Source of the DNA: SIG672 sp045580325 | GTDB lineage: Bacteria > Bacillota > Clostridia > Oscillospirales > CAG-272 | Length of the DNA stretch: 17,601 bases | Direction: 5' to 3' | Assembly (NCBI GenBank): GCA_045580325.1 | Contig: JAZNNR010000021.1 | Coordinates: forward strand, 1 to 17,601 | Part shown: positions 1 through 5,213 of the stretch, piece after piece | Layout: each line of letters starts with the position of its first letter | Position numbering within the stretch: the stretch's first letter is position 1 | The notes under the pieces: generated by a model | Told to the model about the DNA's origin: nothing | The model's database searches: none | What the model saw: only the letters and a program-made list of their open reading frames with translations | Translations under genes and position numbers: made by a program

Positions 1-240
1 GAGGGCTTTCGGAATATCCCCGTCGACGAGCTGAGAGGACGCCTTGACGAAGTAGAAAAAGGCAAGCCCGTGTACGTGATCTGCCAAAGCGGTCTGCGCA
101 GTTATATCGCAAGCCGCATTTTAGAAGGTAACGGCTACACGGCATATAATTTCGCAGGAGGATTTCGGTTTTATGATGCTGTAACAAACGACCGAGTATT
201 AACTTGCCGTGCTACTACCTGCGGAATGGATAGCAAGTAA
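1..240 (+). CDS. Rhodanese-domain protein, C-terminal part (partial; probably the tail of a FAD-dependent disulfide reductase)
   Basis: The reading frame is open from the left edge and ends with TAA at 238-240, giving the last 79 residues of a longer protein. The piece is a rhodanese-like fold: the loop Y-V-I-C-Q-S-G-L-R-S carries the expected active-site cysteine (about residue 34), followed by a helix and the typical N-F-A-G-G-F end. Rhodanese domains hold sulfane sulfur on this cysteine as a persulfide. The tail ends with C-R-A-T-T-C-G-M-D, an extra cysteine pair after the domain. In clostridia, rhodanese domains ending like this are often fused to CoA-disulfide-reductase-type FAD/NAD(P)H oxidoreductases. 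That fusion is inferred, because the N-terminal part is outside the window. It converges on the Crp/Fnr gene and may belong to the same sulfur/thiol redox locus. Confidence 0.8.
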   Translation, partial: EGFRNIPVDELRGRLDEVEKGKPVYVICQSGLRSYIASRILEGNGYTAYNFAGGFRFYDAVTNDRVLTCRATTCGMDSK

Positions 241-248
241 AACACAAA

Positions 249-280
249 ATGTCCGCCGTGCGCTTTGCATCGGCGGACAT
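249..280. terminator. Bidirectional terminator hairpin between convergent genes
   Basis: A perfect 10-bp inverted repeat, ATGTCCGCCG at 249-258 and CGGCGGACAT at 271-280, encloses a 12-nt loop. It sits 8 nt after the rhodanese stop codon and 3 nt after the end of the minus-strand regulator gene, so it can serve both. The A-rich stretch at 241-249 supplies the U tract for minus-strand transcripts; the plus-strand U tract is poor. Confidence 0.75.
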
Positions 281-283
281 AGT

Positions 284-952
284 TTACTCTTCGATTAGTT
301 CTTCTAACTTGGTTTTGTCTGCAAGCGCAACCGTGCCGCGGGAGAGCTTGACCATTCCTTCGTTCTGAAAGTATTTGAGCATTCGGGTGATGACCTCACG
401 GTGAGATCCAAGGTGACCCGCAATGGTCTCGTGTGTAATTTTCAGCGTGTCGCTGTTCTCGATTGCGGACTCTTCCAGGAGGAAGGCGGCAACACGCTTG
501 TCAAGGCTCTTCCACATGATCTGTTCAATCAGCCACATCACATCGGAAAAGCGGTTGGCCATCAGTTCGTTTGTGTAGTTTGCCACCGGTGCTGACTCTG
601 CCATAATGCTCTGATAGACCTCTACGGGAATGATCCAAAGATCGGTGTCCTTTTCTGCCTCAATAGTGATGTCAAACTGAATGGAGCGCATCATACAGGA
701 CGCGGAAAACAGACACATATCCCGATCAAACAAACGGTAAATGGTGATCTCCCGTCCTTCATCGGAAAGAATATAGGCACGAAGCTGACCTGACTTTACC
801 AGCAAAAGTCCTGTGCAATCATTGCTGCCGTTGTGGATCACCGTTCCTTTTTTTACCGTGCGGGTAATCAGCGTGCCGAGGATTTGTCCTTGGTGAACAG
901 CATTTAATTTATTCCAAATGGGAAAAAAGTTTTGAAATTCCATATAATCCAT
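284..952 (-). CDS. Crp/Fnr family transcriptional regulator
   Basis: This is a 222-residue DNA-binding regulator. Residues about 25-115 form a cyclic-nucleotide-binding-type beta roll, including the typical D-E-G-R-E-I-T segment near 64-70. A long dimer helix follows (about 125-160), then a winged helix (about 170-208) with I-T-H-E-T-I-A-G-H-L-G-S-H-R-E-V-I-T-R as helix-turn-helix. Cysteines lie only at 46, 80 and 86, so the N-terminal iron-sulfur cysteine cluster of true Fnr is absent and the signal is unknown. The start at 952 has AAGGAT about 5 nt upstream; an in-frame ATG at 943 is the alternative. It is divergent from the DUF6132-ccdA-tlpA operon and convergent with a rhodanese gene, so it is the likely regulator of this thiol redox cluster. 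Family assignment is firm; target and signal are inferred. Confidence 0.93.
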   Translation of the reverse strand: MDYMEFQNFFPIWNKLNAVHQGQILGTLITRTVKKGTVIHNGSNDCTGLLLVKSGQLRAYILSDEGREITIYRLFDRDMCLFSASCMMRSIQFDITIEAEKDTDLWIIPVEVYQSIMAESAPVANYTNELMANRFSDVMWLIEQIMWKSLDKRVAAFLLEESAIENSDTLKITHETIAGHLGSHREVITRMLKYFQNEGMVKLSRGTVALADKTKLEELIEE

Positions 953-961
953 CCTATCCTT

Positions 962-986
962 ATCTGCTTGTAAGTAGGGAGCAGAT
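962..986 (-). repeat. Inverted repeat in the 5' leader of the Crp/Fnr gene
   Basis: ATCTGCT at 962-968 and AGCAGAT at 980-986 form a 7-bp stem with an 11-nt loop in the leader of the minus-strand regulator transcript. It lies just before the ribosome binding site (about 953-960). It could affect translation, or it may be chance; the stem is short. Confidence 0.35.
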
Positions 987-1006
987 GAGGAATATGTTTT
1001 TTATTT

Positions 1007-1035
1007 ATTATACACGATTTGCCTCAAATTTTCAA
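1007..1035 (-). promoter_or_regulatory. Promoter of the Crp/Fnr regulator gene
   Basis: Read on the minus strand, TTGAAA (plus positions 1030-1035) and TATAAT (1007-1012) are separated by exactly 17 bp. This is a near-consensus sigma-A-type promoter. It would start transcription about 45-50 nt upstream of the start codon at 952. Confidence 0.75.
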
Positions 1036-1053
1036 TATAGTGTTCGTTTTTGT

Positions 1054-1066
1054 GTGATGTCATCAC
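1054..1066. promoter_or_regulatory. Candidate Crp/Fnr operator palindrome
   Basis: GTGATG at 1054-1059, a central T at 1060, and CATCAC at 1061-1066 make a perfect 13-bp palindrome. The half-sites resemble the TGTGA/TCACA halves bound by Crp-type proteins, with altered spacing. The centre is about 41 bp upstream of the start site inferred from the TATACT box at 1089-1094, the usual class II activator position, and no good -35 box is present there. It lies in the region shared by the divergent regulator and operon. Binding is inferred from position and symmetry. Confidence 0.55.
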
Positions 1067-1088
1067 GGAAAGGAAACAATAAATGCGG

Positions 1089-1094
1089 TATACT
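1089..1094 (+). promoter_or_regulatory. -10 box of the DUF6132-ccdA-tlpA operon promoter
   Basis: TATACT lies 31 nt before the DUF6132 start codon and 16 nt before its ribosome binding site. The expected -35 position (about 1066-1071) holds CGGAAA-like sequence that does not match the consensus. This suggests an activator-dependent promoter driven from the palindrome at 1054-1066. Confidence 0.55.
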
Positions 1095-1125
1095 ATGGTC
1101 AGTAAATAAAAAGGAGGGCGTAAAA

Positions 1126-1332
1126 ATGAAAATTAATGATTGGCTCCGTCCACTGTTGTTTACCATAGGCGGTGCGCTTGTGGGACTTGGATATTATTAT
1201 GCCGTTGGTTGTTCAACGGGTAGCTGTCCGATCACATCAAATCCCATTATTACTATGATCTATATGGGAGTTATAGGACTATTGCTCTCGGGACTTTTCG
1301 GAAAGGGGTGTGACGGTAAATGCAATATGTGA
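1126..1332 (+). CDS. DUF6132 family small membrane protein
   Basis: This is a 68-residue protein starting at the ATG at 1126, which has AAGGAGGG at 1111-1118 as a strong ribosome binding site. An upstream in-frame start at 985 would run back through the promoter region and lacks such a site. Two hydrophobic helices (about 8-28 and 41-58) flank a short loop G-C-S-T-G-S-C-P-I-T-S-N-P, the hallmark of the DUF6132 family. Cysteines at 29 and 34 form C-x4-C in the loop, and those at 62 and 66 form C-x3-C in the tail. No function is established for the family. It overlaps ccdA by 13 nt, which indicates coupled translation and a likely role in the same membrane thiol pathway. Redox or metal binding by the cysteines is inference. 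Confidence 0.85.
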   Translation: MKINDWLRPLLFTIGGALVGLGYYYAVGCSTGSCPITSNPIITMIYMGVIGLLLSGLFGKGCDGKCNM

Positions 1333-1982
1333 TCGCATTTTTAGAAGGTATCATAACCTTTATTTCTCCGTGTCTGCTCCCAATGTTACCTATCTATATT
1401 TCCTATTTTGCAGGCGGCGGTGAACGAACTACGGGCAAAACGCTGAAAGGCGCGCTCGGCTTCGTTACCGGCTTTACCGTGGTGTTCGTGATGCTCGGAG
1501 CACTTGCGGGAACGGTAGGAAGTTTCTTAAGAGAGTATCAGACTGCCGTTAATATTGTCTCAGGCCTTATCGTAGTGTTCTTCGGTCTTAACTTCCTTGG
1601 TGTGTTCAAATTGAACCTATTCCGAGGTGGAGGTAAGTCGGTTAAAACCGACAACATGGGATTCTTCCCAGCTCTGCTTTTCGGCATGGTATTCTCCGTC
1701 GGTTGGACGCCTTGCGTGGGAGCGTTTCTTGGTTCGGCGTTGATACTGGCATCCCAACAGGCGCATATCGTAGAAGGTATGCTGATGCTTTTGGCATATT
1801 CGCTGGGACTTGGCATCCCGTTCGTTCTTAGCGCGGTGCTGATTGATTATCTGAAATCGGCATTCAACTGGATCAAGAAAAACTACAAGGTTATCAATAT
1901 CGTCAGCGGCAGTTTGCTCGTTGTAATCGGTATTCTGATGGCAACGGGTATGCTCGGGCGTTTTCTGAGCATTCTCGGGTAA
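1320..1982 (+). CDS. ccdA: CcdA/DsbD-type transmembrane thiol-disulfide electron carrier
   Basis: This is a 220-residue polytopic membrane protein with about six transmembrane helices (roughly 3-28, 44-67, 76-98, 113-140, 148-178, 193-215). Cysteines sit in the two places conserved in CcdA: C18 in I-S-P-C-L-L-P and C132 in G-W-T-P-C-V-G. CcdA proteins take electrons from cytoplasmic thioredoxin through this pair and hand them to a thioredoxin-like protein outside the membrane. The start overlaps the end of the DUF6132 gene by 13 nt, and the next gene begins 9 nt after its stop, behind an AAGGAGG site at 1981-1987. The electron acceptor is therefore probably the TlpA-like protein encoded next. 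There are no cytochrome c maturation genes nearby, so a role in reducing exported thiols fits better than heme attachment. Confidence 0.92.
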   Translation: MQYVIAFLEGIITFISPCLLPMLPIYISYFAGGGERTTGKTLKGALGFVTGFTVVFVMLGALAGTVGSFLREYQTAVNIVSGLIVVFFGLNFLGVFKLNLFRGGGKSVKTDNMGFFPALLFGMVFSVGWTPCVGAFLGSALILASQQAHIVEGMLMLLAYSLGLGIPFVLSAVLIDYLKSAFNWIKKNYKVINIVSGSLLVVIGILMATGMLGRFLSILG

Positions 1983-1991
1983 GGAGGAACT

Positions 1992-2594
1992 ATGAGTAAG
2001 AAGAAAAACATAATTATACTTGTGTTGATGTTCGTTCTTCTGATCGGCGGTGCTTCAGTGCTTTATACGCAACTTAGCAAAAAGGATGCTCCCGACAGAC
2101 TGCTGATGCAGGGAGAACAAAATAAGAATGATAACGAAAGTCAAAATGATAAATCAGGCACAGACGATACAAAGCGGCAACTGACGAAAGCTCCCGATTT
2201 CACTGTTTATGATGTGTCGGGCAACAAAGTCAATCTGTCGGATTATGTCGGTAAGCCGATCGTACTAAATTTCTGGGCGAGCTGGTGTGGCCCTTGCCAA
2301 AACGAGATGCCTGACTTTCACGAAAAATATCTGGAGCTTGGCGATGAGATCCATTTCTTGATGGTCAATATGACCGGTGGTCGCGAAACACTCAGCAGCG
2401 CAAAGTCGTTTATTTCAGAGAAAAGATATACTTTTCCGGTGTTCTATGATACAGATTCCGATGCGGCAATGACCTACAACGTATATTCTTTGCCTACCAC
2501 ATACTTTATCGATGCAGAAGGACACCTTGTTGCACAGGCAACCGGAGCTATTTCTGCGGATACGCTCCAGCGTGGGATTGATATGATAAAATAA
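1992..2594 (+). CDS. TlpA/ResA-like thioredoxin-family protein, membrane anchored
   Basis: This is a 200-residue protein. Lys-rich residues 2-5 and a hydrophobic helix at about 7-26 make an uncleaved signal anchor; there is no lipobox cysteine. A polar, Asn/Asp/Lys-rich linker (about 30-65) is followed by a thioredoxin fold (about 67-199). The fold has the active site W-A-S-W-C-G-P-C (C99 and C102) and a cis-proline at 168 in S-L-P-T-T. The domain should face the outside and act as thiol reductant or disulfide isomerase, recharged by the CcdA protein encoded just upstream. Ribosome binding site AAGGAGG at 1981-1987 overlaps the ccdA stop codon, so translation is coupled. It is the last gene of the operon. 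Confidence 0.92.
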   Translation: MSKKKNIIILVLMFVLLIGGASVLYTQLSKKDAPDRLLMQGEQNKNDNESQNDKSGTDDTKRQLTKAPDFTVYDVSGNKVNLSDYVGKPIVLNFWASWCGPCQNEMPDFHEKYLELGDEIHFLMVNMTGGRETLSSAKSFISEKRYTFPVFYDTDSDAAMTYNVYSLPTTYFIDAEGHLVAQATGAISADTLQRGIDMIK

Positions 2595-2667
2595 AGTATA
2601 AAATATCTCGCATTGCGGCGAAGTGAGCAAACATTACTATGCAATGCCAAACTTTACTAAAAATATG

Positions 2668-2694
2668 AAGTTGCATTTTTATACTACGAGCCCA
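2668..2694 (+). repeat. 27-bp intergenic box, copy 1
   Basis: The box from AAGTTGCATTTTT to CCCA matches positions 4977-5003 at 24 of 27 bases. Both copies lie just downstream of a plus-strand gene end and just upstream of an ACACAAA-led hairpin with a T tract. In this copy GTTGCA at 2670-2675 can also pair with TGCAAC at 2701-2706. No function is known to me. Confidence 0.7.
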
Positions 2695-2698
2695 TATT

Positions 2699-2762
2699 GG
2701 TGCAACAATTTTGCACCCTAACACAAAAGTCCTTGAATTTCAAGGGCTTTTTGTGTTTTTTT
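2699..2762 (+). terminator. Double hairpin and terminator after tlpA
   Basis: A small hairpin, GGTGCAA at 2699-2705 and TTGCACC at 2711-2717, is followed by a long stem. The left arm of the long stem is at 2720-2736 and the right arm at 2740-2757; it has the 6-bp core CCTTGA/TCAAGG, one bulged T and one wobble pair. A run of T continues to 2762. This is a good Rho-independent terminator for the tlpA operon, although it is more than 120 nt after the stop codon. Confidence 0.75.
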
Positions 2763-2845
2763 GGATGAAAACAAACATTCTTCACCATTGCACCTTTTCT
2801 TGAATCTTATGGCCTCGAACCTGCGACTTGAACAGAAATTATCGC

Positions 2846-2885
2846 CATACAACTAATGGTTGAAAATAATTAAAATAGTTGTATG
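2846..2885. promoter_or_regulatory. 10-bp inverted repeat abutting the XRE promoter (candidate operator)
   Basis: CATACAACTA at 2846-2855 and TAGTTGTATG at 2876-2885 are perfect inverted arms 20 bp apart. The right arm ends exactly where the -35 box TTGACT begins. This placement suits a site for a repressor, most simply the XRE protein encoded downstream; that pairing is inferred. The arms are about three helical turns apart (30 bp from centre to centre). Confidence 0.55.
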
Positions 2886-2914
2886 TTGACTTGAGCAGAT
2901 CACTTTGCTATAAT
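2886..2914 (+). promoter_or_regulatory. Promoter of the first XRE regulator
   Basis: TTGACT at 2886-2891 and TATAAT at 2909-2914 are separated by 17 bp, with TGC immediately before the -10 box (extended -10). This is one of the strongest promoter matches in the window. Confidence 0.8.
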
Positions 2915-2958
2915 ATAAGCAGAACCGGTTCAATATATCAAAATATTAGGAGCTATAT

Positions 2959-3720
2959 ATGAAGAAAAACTTTTCTAACGTATTTAAGGATTTGAGAAAG
3001 CAACGTGAAATGACTCAAGAGCAGATTGCTGAGGTGCTTGGGGTTTCTTCTCAGGCAATTAGCAAATGGGAGACAAATTCATCCTATCCCGATATTTCGC
3101 TTTTGTCTATTATCGCGGATTATTTCGGGGTATCAGTAGATTGCTTGCTTGGCCATGACATAGGCAAACAGGTTGAAGAAATCAATGAGGCTTGTGCCAA
3201 GGCAGAAGCAATGATTGCTGAAAAAAGATATATGGAGGCGATTCCTCCGCTGCGGGAGATGCTTATTAAGCACCCGGGTAACGAAAAACTTATGTACCAG
3301 CTTGCGTGGAATCTTTCTTGGACAATAAAAGACTCAATGGACAATTATAATGAGGCAATATTGATTTACGAAAAGATCCTCACGATCAGCTCTGATACGG
3401 AAATGATTTTGAAGGTAAAAAGAGACTTGATCCATCGATATTATACGATAAACGAGATCGCAAAAGCTCGTGCTATTGCCGAAACCCTTCCGACTTTTGA
3501 ATTTTGTCGCGAAAAAAATTTCGCGCTGTGTAATCTGTTAGAGGGAAGAGAATTGTCCGAGGAGCTTCAATCAAACATTCAACTTTTTGGTCAAACCTTG
3601 CTTGACTGCTTAGAATATTTCGAAAATGAAAAAATTCTTTCCGATGAAGAAAAGAAACCGTATACTACGGAATCGGCAAAGAAAAAGGTTGCTTTGCTGA
3701 AAGAAATTCTCGAAGTATAA
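2959..3720 (+). CDS. XRE-family transcriptional regulator with a helical C-terminal domain
   Basis: This is a 253-residue protein. Residues about 7-63 are a Cro/C1-type helix-turn-helix (R-E-M-T-Q-E-Q-I-A-E-V-L-G-V-S-S-Q-A-I-S-K-W-E), ending with the common clostridial motif Y-F-G-V-S-V-D-C-L-L-G. The remainder (about 70-250) is predicted to be almost all helix, with TPR-like pairs such as Y-M-E-A-I-P-P-L-R-E and Y-N-E-A-I-L-I-Y-E-K-I-L. This suggests a ligand- or peptide-sensing or dimerisation domain. AGGAG at about 2949-2953 precedes the start. It is a single-gene unit between its own promoter and a terminator at 3786-3810. Targets are unknown; autoregulation through the inverted repeat at 2846-2885 is plausible. 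Confidence 0.88.
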   Translation: MKKNFSNVFKDLRKQREMTQEQIAEVLGVSSQAISKWETNSSYPDISLLSIIADYFGVSVDCLLGHDIGKQVEEINEACAKAEAMIAEKRYMEAIPPLREMLIKHPGNEKLMYQLAWNLSWTIKDSMDNYNEAILIYEKILTISSDTEMILKVKRDLIHRYYTINEIAKARAIAETLPTFEFCREKNFALCNLLEGRELSEELQSNIQLFGQTLLDCLEYFENEKILSDEEKKPYTTESAKKKVALLKEILEV

Positions 3721-3785
3721 TGATTTAGATTCGACTTGGGAATCATCAAATCAAGGTTCAAGATTGTTGGGTAAACTTAAAACAC

Positions 3786-3810
3786 AGACCACCCATACGG
3801 GTGGTCTTTT
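3786..3810 (+). terminator. Terminator after the first XRE gene
   Basis: AGACCACCC at 3786-3794 and GGGTGGTCT at 3799-3807 form a 9-bp GC-rich stem with a 4-nt ATAC loop, followed by TTTTGTTTT. This is a classic Rho-independent terminator, 65 nt after the stop codon. Confidence 0.9.
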
Positions 3811-3856
3811 GTTTTACTCTTTTCTTTCTCGGTTTAAACTAGCGATACCTACAATT

Positions 3857-3886
3857 CACAGTCCCGAGCGCAGTGAGGGGACTGTG
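3857..3886. repeat. Hairpin at the head of the structured intergenic region
   Basis: CACAGTCCC at 3857-3865 and GGGACTGTG at 3878-3886 form a perfect 9-bp stem around a 12-nt loop. No T tract follows, so it is not a typical terminator. It precedes the tandem hairpin repeat at 3891-4083 and may be part of the same element. Confidence 0.6.
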
Positions 3887-3890
3887 GCAC

Positions 3891-4083
3891 GTTTCGATTT
3901 GCGAAACTGCCAATCGACACGCAGTGTCGATTTAATCATTCGATGTCGCGCACACAAATCTTATATCTCTCTTCATTCGAAGGGCGCAAAAACTCGCAAA
4001 GCGAGTTTCTTGCTAAGCGACGCATTGCGTCGATTTTATTATCTGATGTCGCCACCCAAAGACTATATTTCTCTTCATCTGAA
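3891..4083. repeat. Imperfect tandem repeat of a two-hairpin unit (about 100 bp, two copies)
   Basis: Copy A (3891-about 3981) and copy B (3991-4083) each hold hairpin, spacer, hairpin, then a linker. First hairpins: GTTTCG/CGAAAC (3891-3896, 3902-3907) and AACTCGC/GCGAGTT (3991-3997, 4001-4007). Second hairpins: AATCGACAC/GTGTCGATT (3912-3920, 3924-3932) and CGACGC/GCGTCG (4018-4023, 4027-4032). The linkers share GATGTCGC (3942-3949, 4045-4052) and a CTCTTCAT..GAA end (3969-3981, 4071-4083). Where the stems differ, both arms have changed so that pairing is kept. A plus-strand open frame (3764-4123) across it is low-complexity and crosses the terminator, so this stretch is treated as non-coding. 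Confidence 0.7.
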
Positions 4084-4087
4084 ATGT

Positions 4088-4137
4088 AGTAACATACGTC
4101 ACCAAGGGCAGTCTTCAAAGTAACATAAAAGTAACAA
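4088..4137. promoter_or_regulatory. Three AGTAACA direct repeats before the second XRE gene
   Basis: AGTAACA occurs at 4088-4094, 4119-4125 and 4130-4136. The last two are 11 bp apart, one helical turn, and lie at and just above the -35 region of the promoter at 4155-4163. Direct repeats in this position are common operator or activator sites. The binding protein is unknown. Confidence 0.4.
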
Positions 4138-4154
4138 CACATTTCTGAGATTTG

Positions 4155-4163
4155 TGCTATAAT
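4155..4163 (+). promoter_or_regulatory. Extended -10 promoter of the second XRE regulator
   Basis: TGCTATAAT is a perfect extended -10 element. No convincing -35 box is present 16-18 bp upstream (CAACAC-like sequence), so the extended -10, and possibly an activator at the AGTAACA repeats, would have to compensate. It closely resembles the -10 region of the first XRE gene at 2906-2914. Confidence 0.65.
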
Positions 4164-4187
4164 ATAGGTGCTTGGAGGTAACACGAT

Positions 4188-4973
4188 ATGGAATTTAAGG
4201 AAAATTTGAAACAATTGAGACTACAAAATGGACTCACACAAGCACAATTGGCAGAAAAACTCTTTGTGAGTCGCAGTACCGTTGCAAAATGGGAAAACGG
4301 TCTGGGATTGCCTAATCCCGAATCCATGGTTGCAATAGAGAAGCTTTTTGATGTTGTTGCCGAGGAACTTGCCACTAAAGAGCCTGAAAGAGTAATCGTA
4401 AAGAAAAATCAGAAATTACGGTGGATAGGGCAGATTGTCGGATGGTCAATAATTCTCGTCTTGCTTATTGCGATGAGTTATCTTGCGTTTGCAATACATA
4501 ATGGAGAATATGGCTTTACTCCGGATATGGCTGCCGGAAGTTACGCTGATCGAGCGTATATTGACACCGGTGATTATCGAATCTATTATTTCACATTCGA
4601 GGGCGACTGGGAAGATGGAAGACATTGGTCTGATCTGCAAGGGTTTAAACCTGTAAAAAAGCATTTTTGGGGGTGTACGCTTTCAGAAGATGACTACACT
4701 TACAAGGTGTTTACCAAAGACAATTACGTTGTTGGAAGACTCTATACCATTAAAGGAAAAGGTGGGTATTATAATCTAATCGATAAGGCTGGAATATATA
4801 AAGCCGAGGAGCTGGGGACGCTGGCAATCTGGGATATTCCCAGCGAATTGATTACAGCTACAACTATTACGATTTTGGGCGTAGAATATGAGCTTCAAGA
4901 AGGGTTCTTTTTCATTACGAACGAACCCGTAAGATATTTCAAAATTGGTGATGAATGGTATGACGTAGAATAA
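4188..4973 (+). CDS. Membrane-anchored XRE-family regulator with an extracytoplasmic domain
   Basis: This is a 261-residue protein. Residues 5-60 are a Cro/C1-type helix-turn-helix (N-G-L-T-Q-A-Q-L-A-E-K-L-F-V-S-R-S-T-V-A-K-W-E-N). A basic stretch K-K-N-Q-K (72-76) precedes one transmembrane helix at about 78-103 (G-W-S-I-I-L-V-L-L-I-A-M-S-Y-L). The remaining ~158 residues, rich in Tyr, Trp and Asp, would lie outside the membrane with the helix-turn-helix inside. I do not recognise this outer domain. GGAGG at 4174-4178 precedes the start. The layout resembles one-component membrane sensors that bind DNA directly. It has its own promoter and is probably monocistronic. Signal and targets are unknown. 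Confidence 0.85.
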   Translation: MEFKENLKQLRLQNGLTQAQLAEKLFVSRSTVAKWENGLGLPNPESMVAIEKLFDVVAEELATKEPERVIVKKNQKLRWIGQIVGWSIILVLLIAMSYLAFAIHNGEYGFTPDMAAGSYADRAYIDTGDYRIYYFTFEGDWEDGRHWSDLQGFKPVKKHFWGCTLSEDDYTYKVFTKDNYVVGRLYTIKGKGGYYNLIDKAGIYKAEELGTLAIWDIPSELITATTITILGVEYELQEGFFFITNEPVRYFKIGDEWYDVE

Positions 4974-4976
4974 TTC

Positions 4977-5003
4977 AAGTTGCATTTTTGTACTATGAAC
5001 CCA
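4977..5003 (+). repeat. 27-bp intergenic box, copy 2
   Basis: This second copy of the box at 2668-2694 (24 of 27 bases identical) begins 3 nt after the stop codon of the membrane-anchored XRE gene. It is again followed by AACACAAAG and a hairpin with a T run. The 26 bp that separate box and ACACAAA in copy 1 are nearly absent here. Confidence 0.7.
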
Positions 5004-5011
5004 GAAACACA

Positions 5012-5041
5012 AAGCCTAGGTTAATGCCTCGGAATTTTTTT
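5012..5041 (+). terminator. Weak terminator after the second XRE gene
   Basis: CCTAGG at 5015-5020 can pair with CCTCGG at 5027-5032 except for one mismatch, giving a short stem with a 6-nt loop, and a run of seven T follows (5035-5041). The stem is poor, but position and T tract fit a terminator. Confidence 0.45.
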
Positions 5042-5133
5042 AAAATCAATACCACCTCTCTTTCAAGGTAACTATCAATAAAAATAGCACCTAATTTTTG
5101 TTGAAATCGTCAAATGAAAAAACTTGTAAAATG

Positions 5134-5162
5134 TTGATTTAAGTATATTTTTGTGGTATAAT
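5134..5162 (+). promoter_or_regulatory. Promoter of the DUF1846 gene
   Basis: TTGATT at 5134-5139 and TATAAT at 5157-5162 are 17 bp apart in an AT-rich region. Transcription would start about 45 nt before the start codon at 5214. The rest of 5042-5213 shows nothing else I can name. Confidence 0.75.
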
Positions 5163-5213
5163 TATTAAGTTATTAGATTTGATTATATTTTATATCATTG
5201 TAACGAGGGAATT

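Noticed and set aside
2809..2836. A tRNA-like 3' fragment (TCGAACCTGCGAC) between tlpA and the first XRE gene
   Set aside because: Only a T-arm-like string is present. No acceptor stem, anticodon arm or CCA end can be folded around it, so it is too short to call a tRNA remnant or attachment site.
3857..4083. CRISPR array or retron msr/msd in the hairpin-rich intergenic region
   Set aside because: There are only two imperfect ~100-bp units with no constant repeat and unique spacer pattern, no cas genes and no reverse transcriptase nearby.
3764..4123. A 119-codon plus-strand open frame across the structured intergenic region
   Set aside because: It begins before and reads through the terminator of the first XRE gene and then across hairpins. 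The translation contains the S-P-E-R-S-E-G string often produced by palindromic repeats. No ribosome binding site is present.
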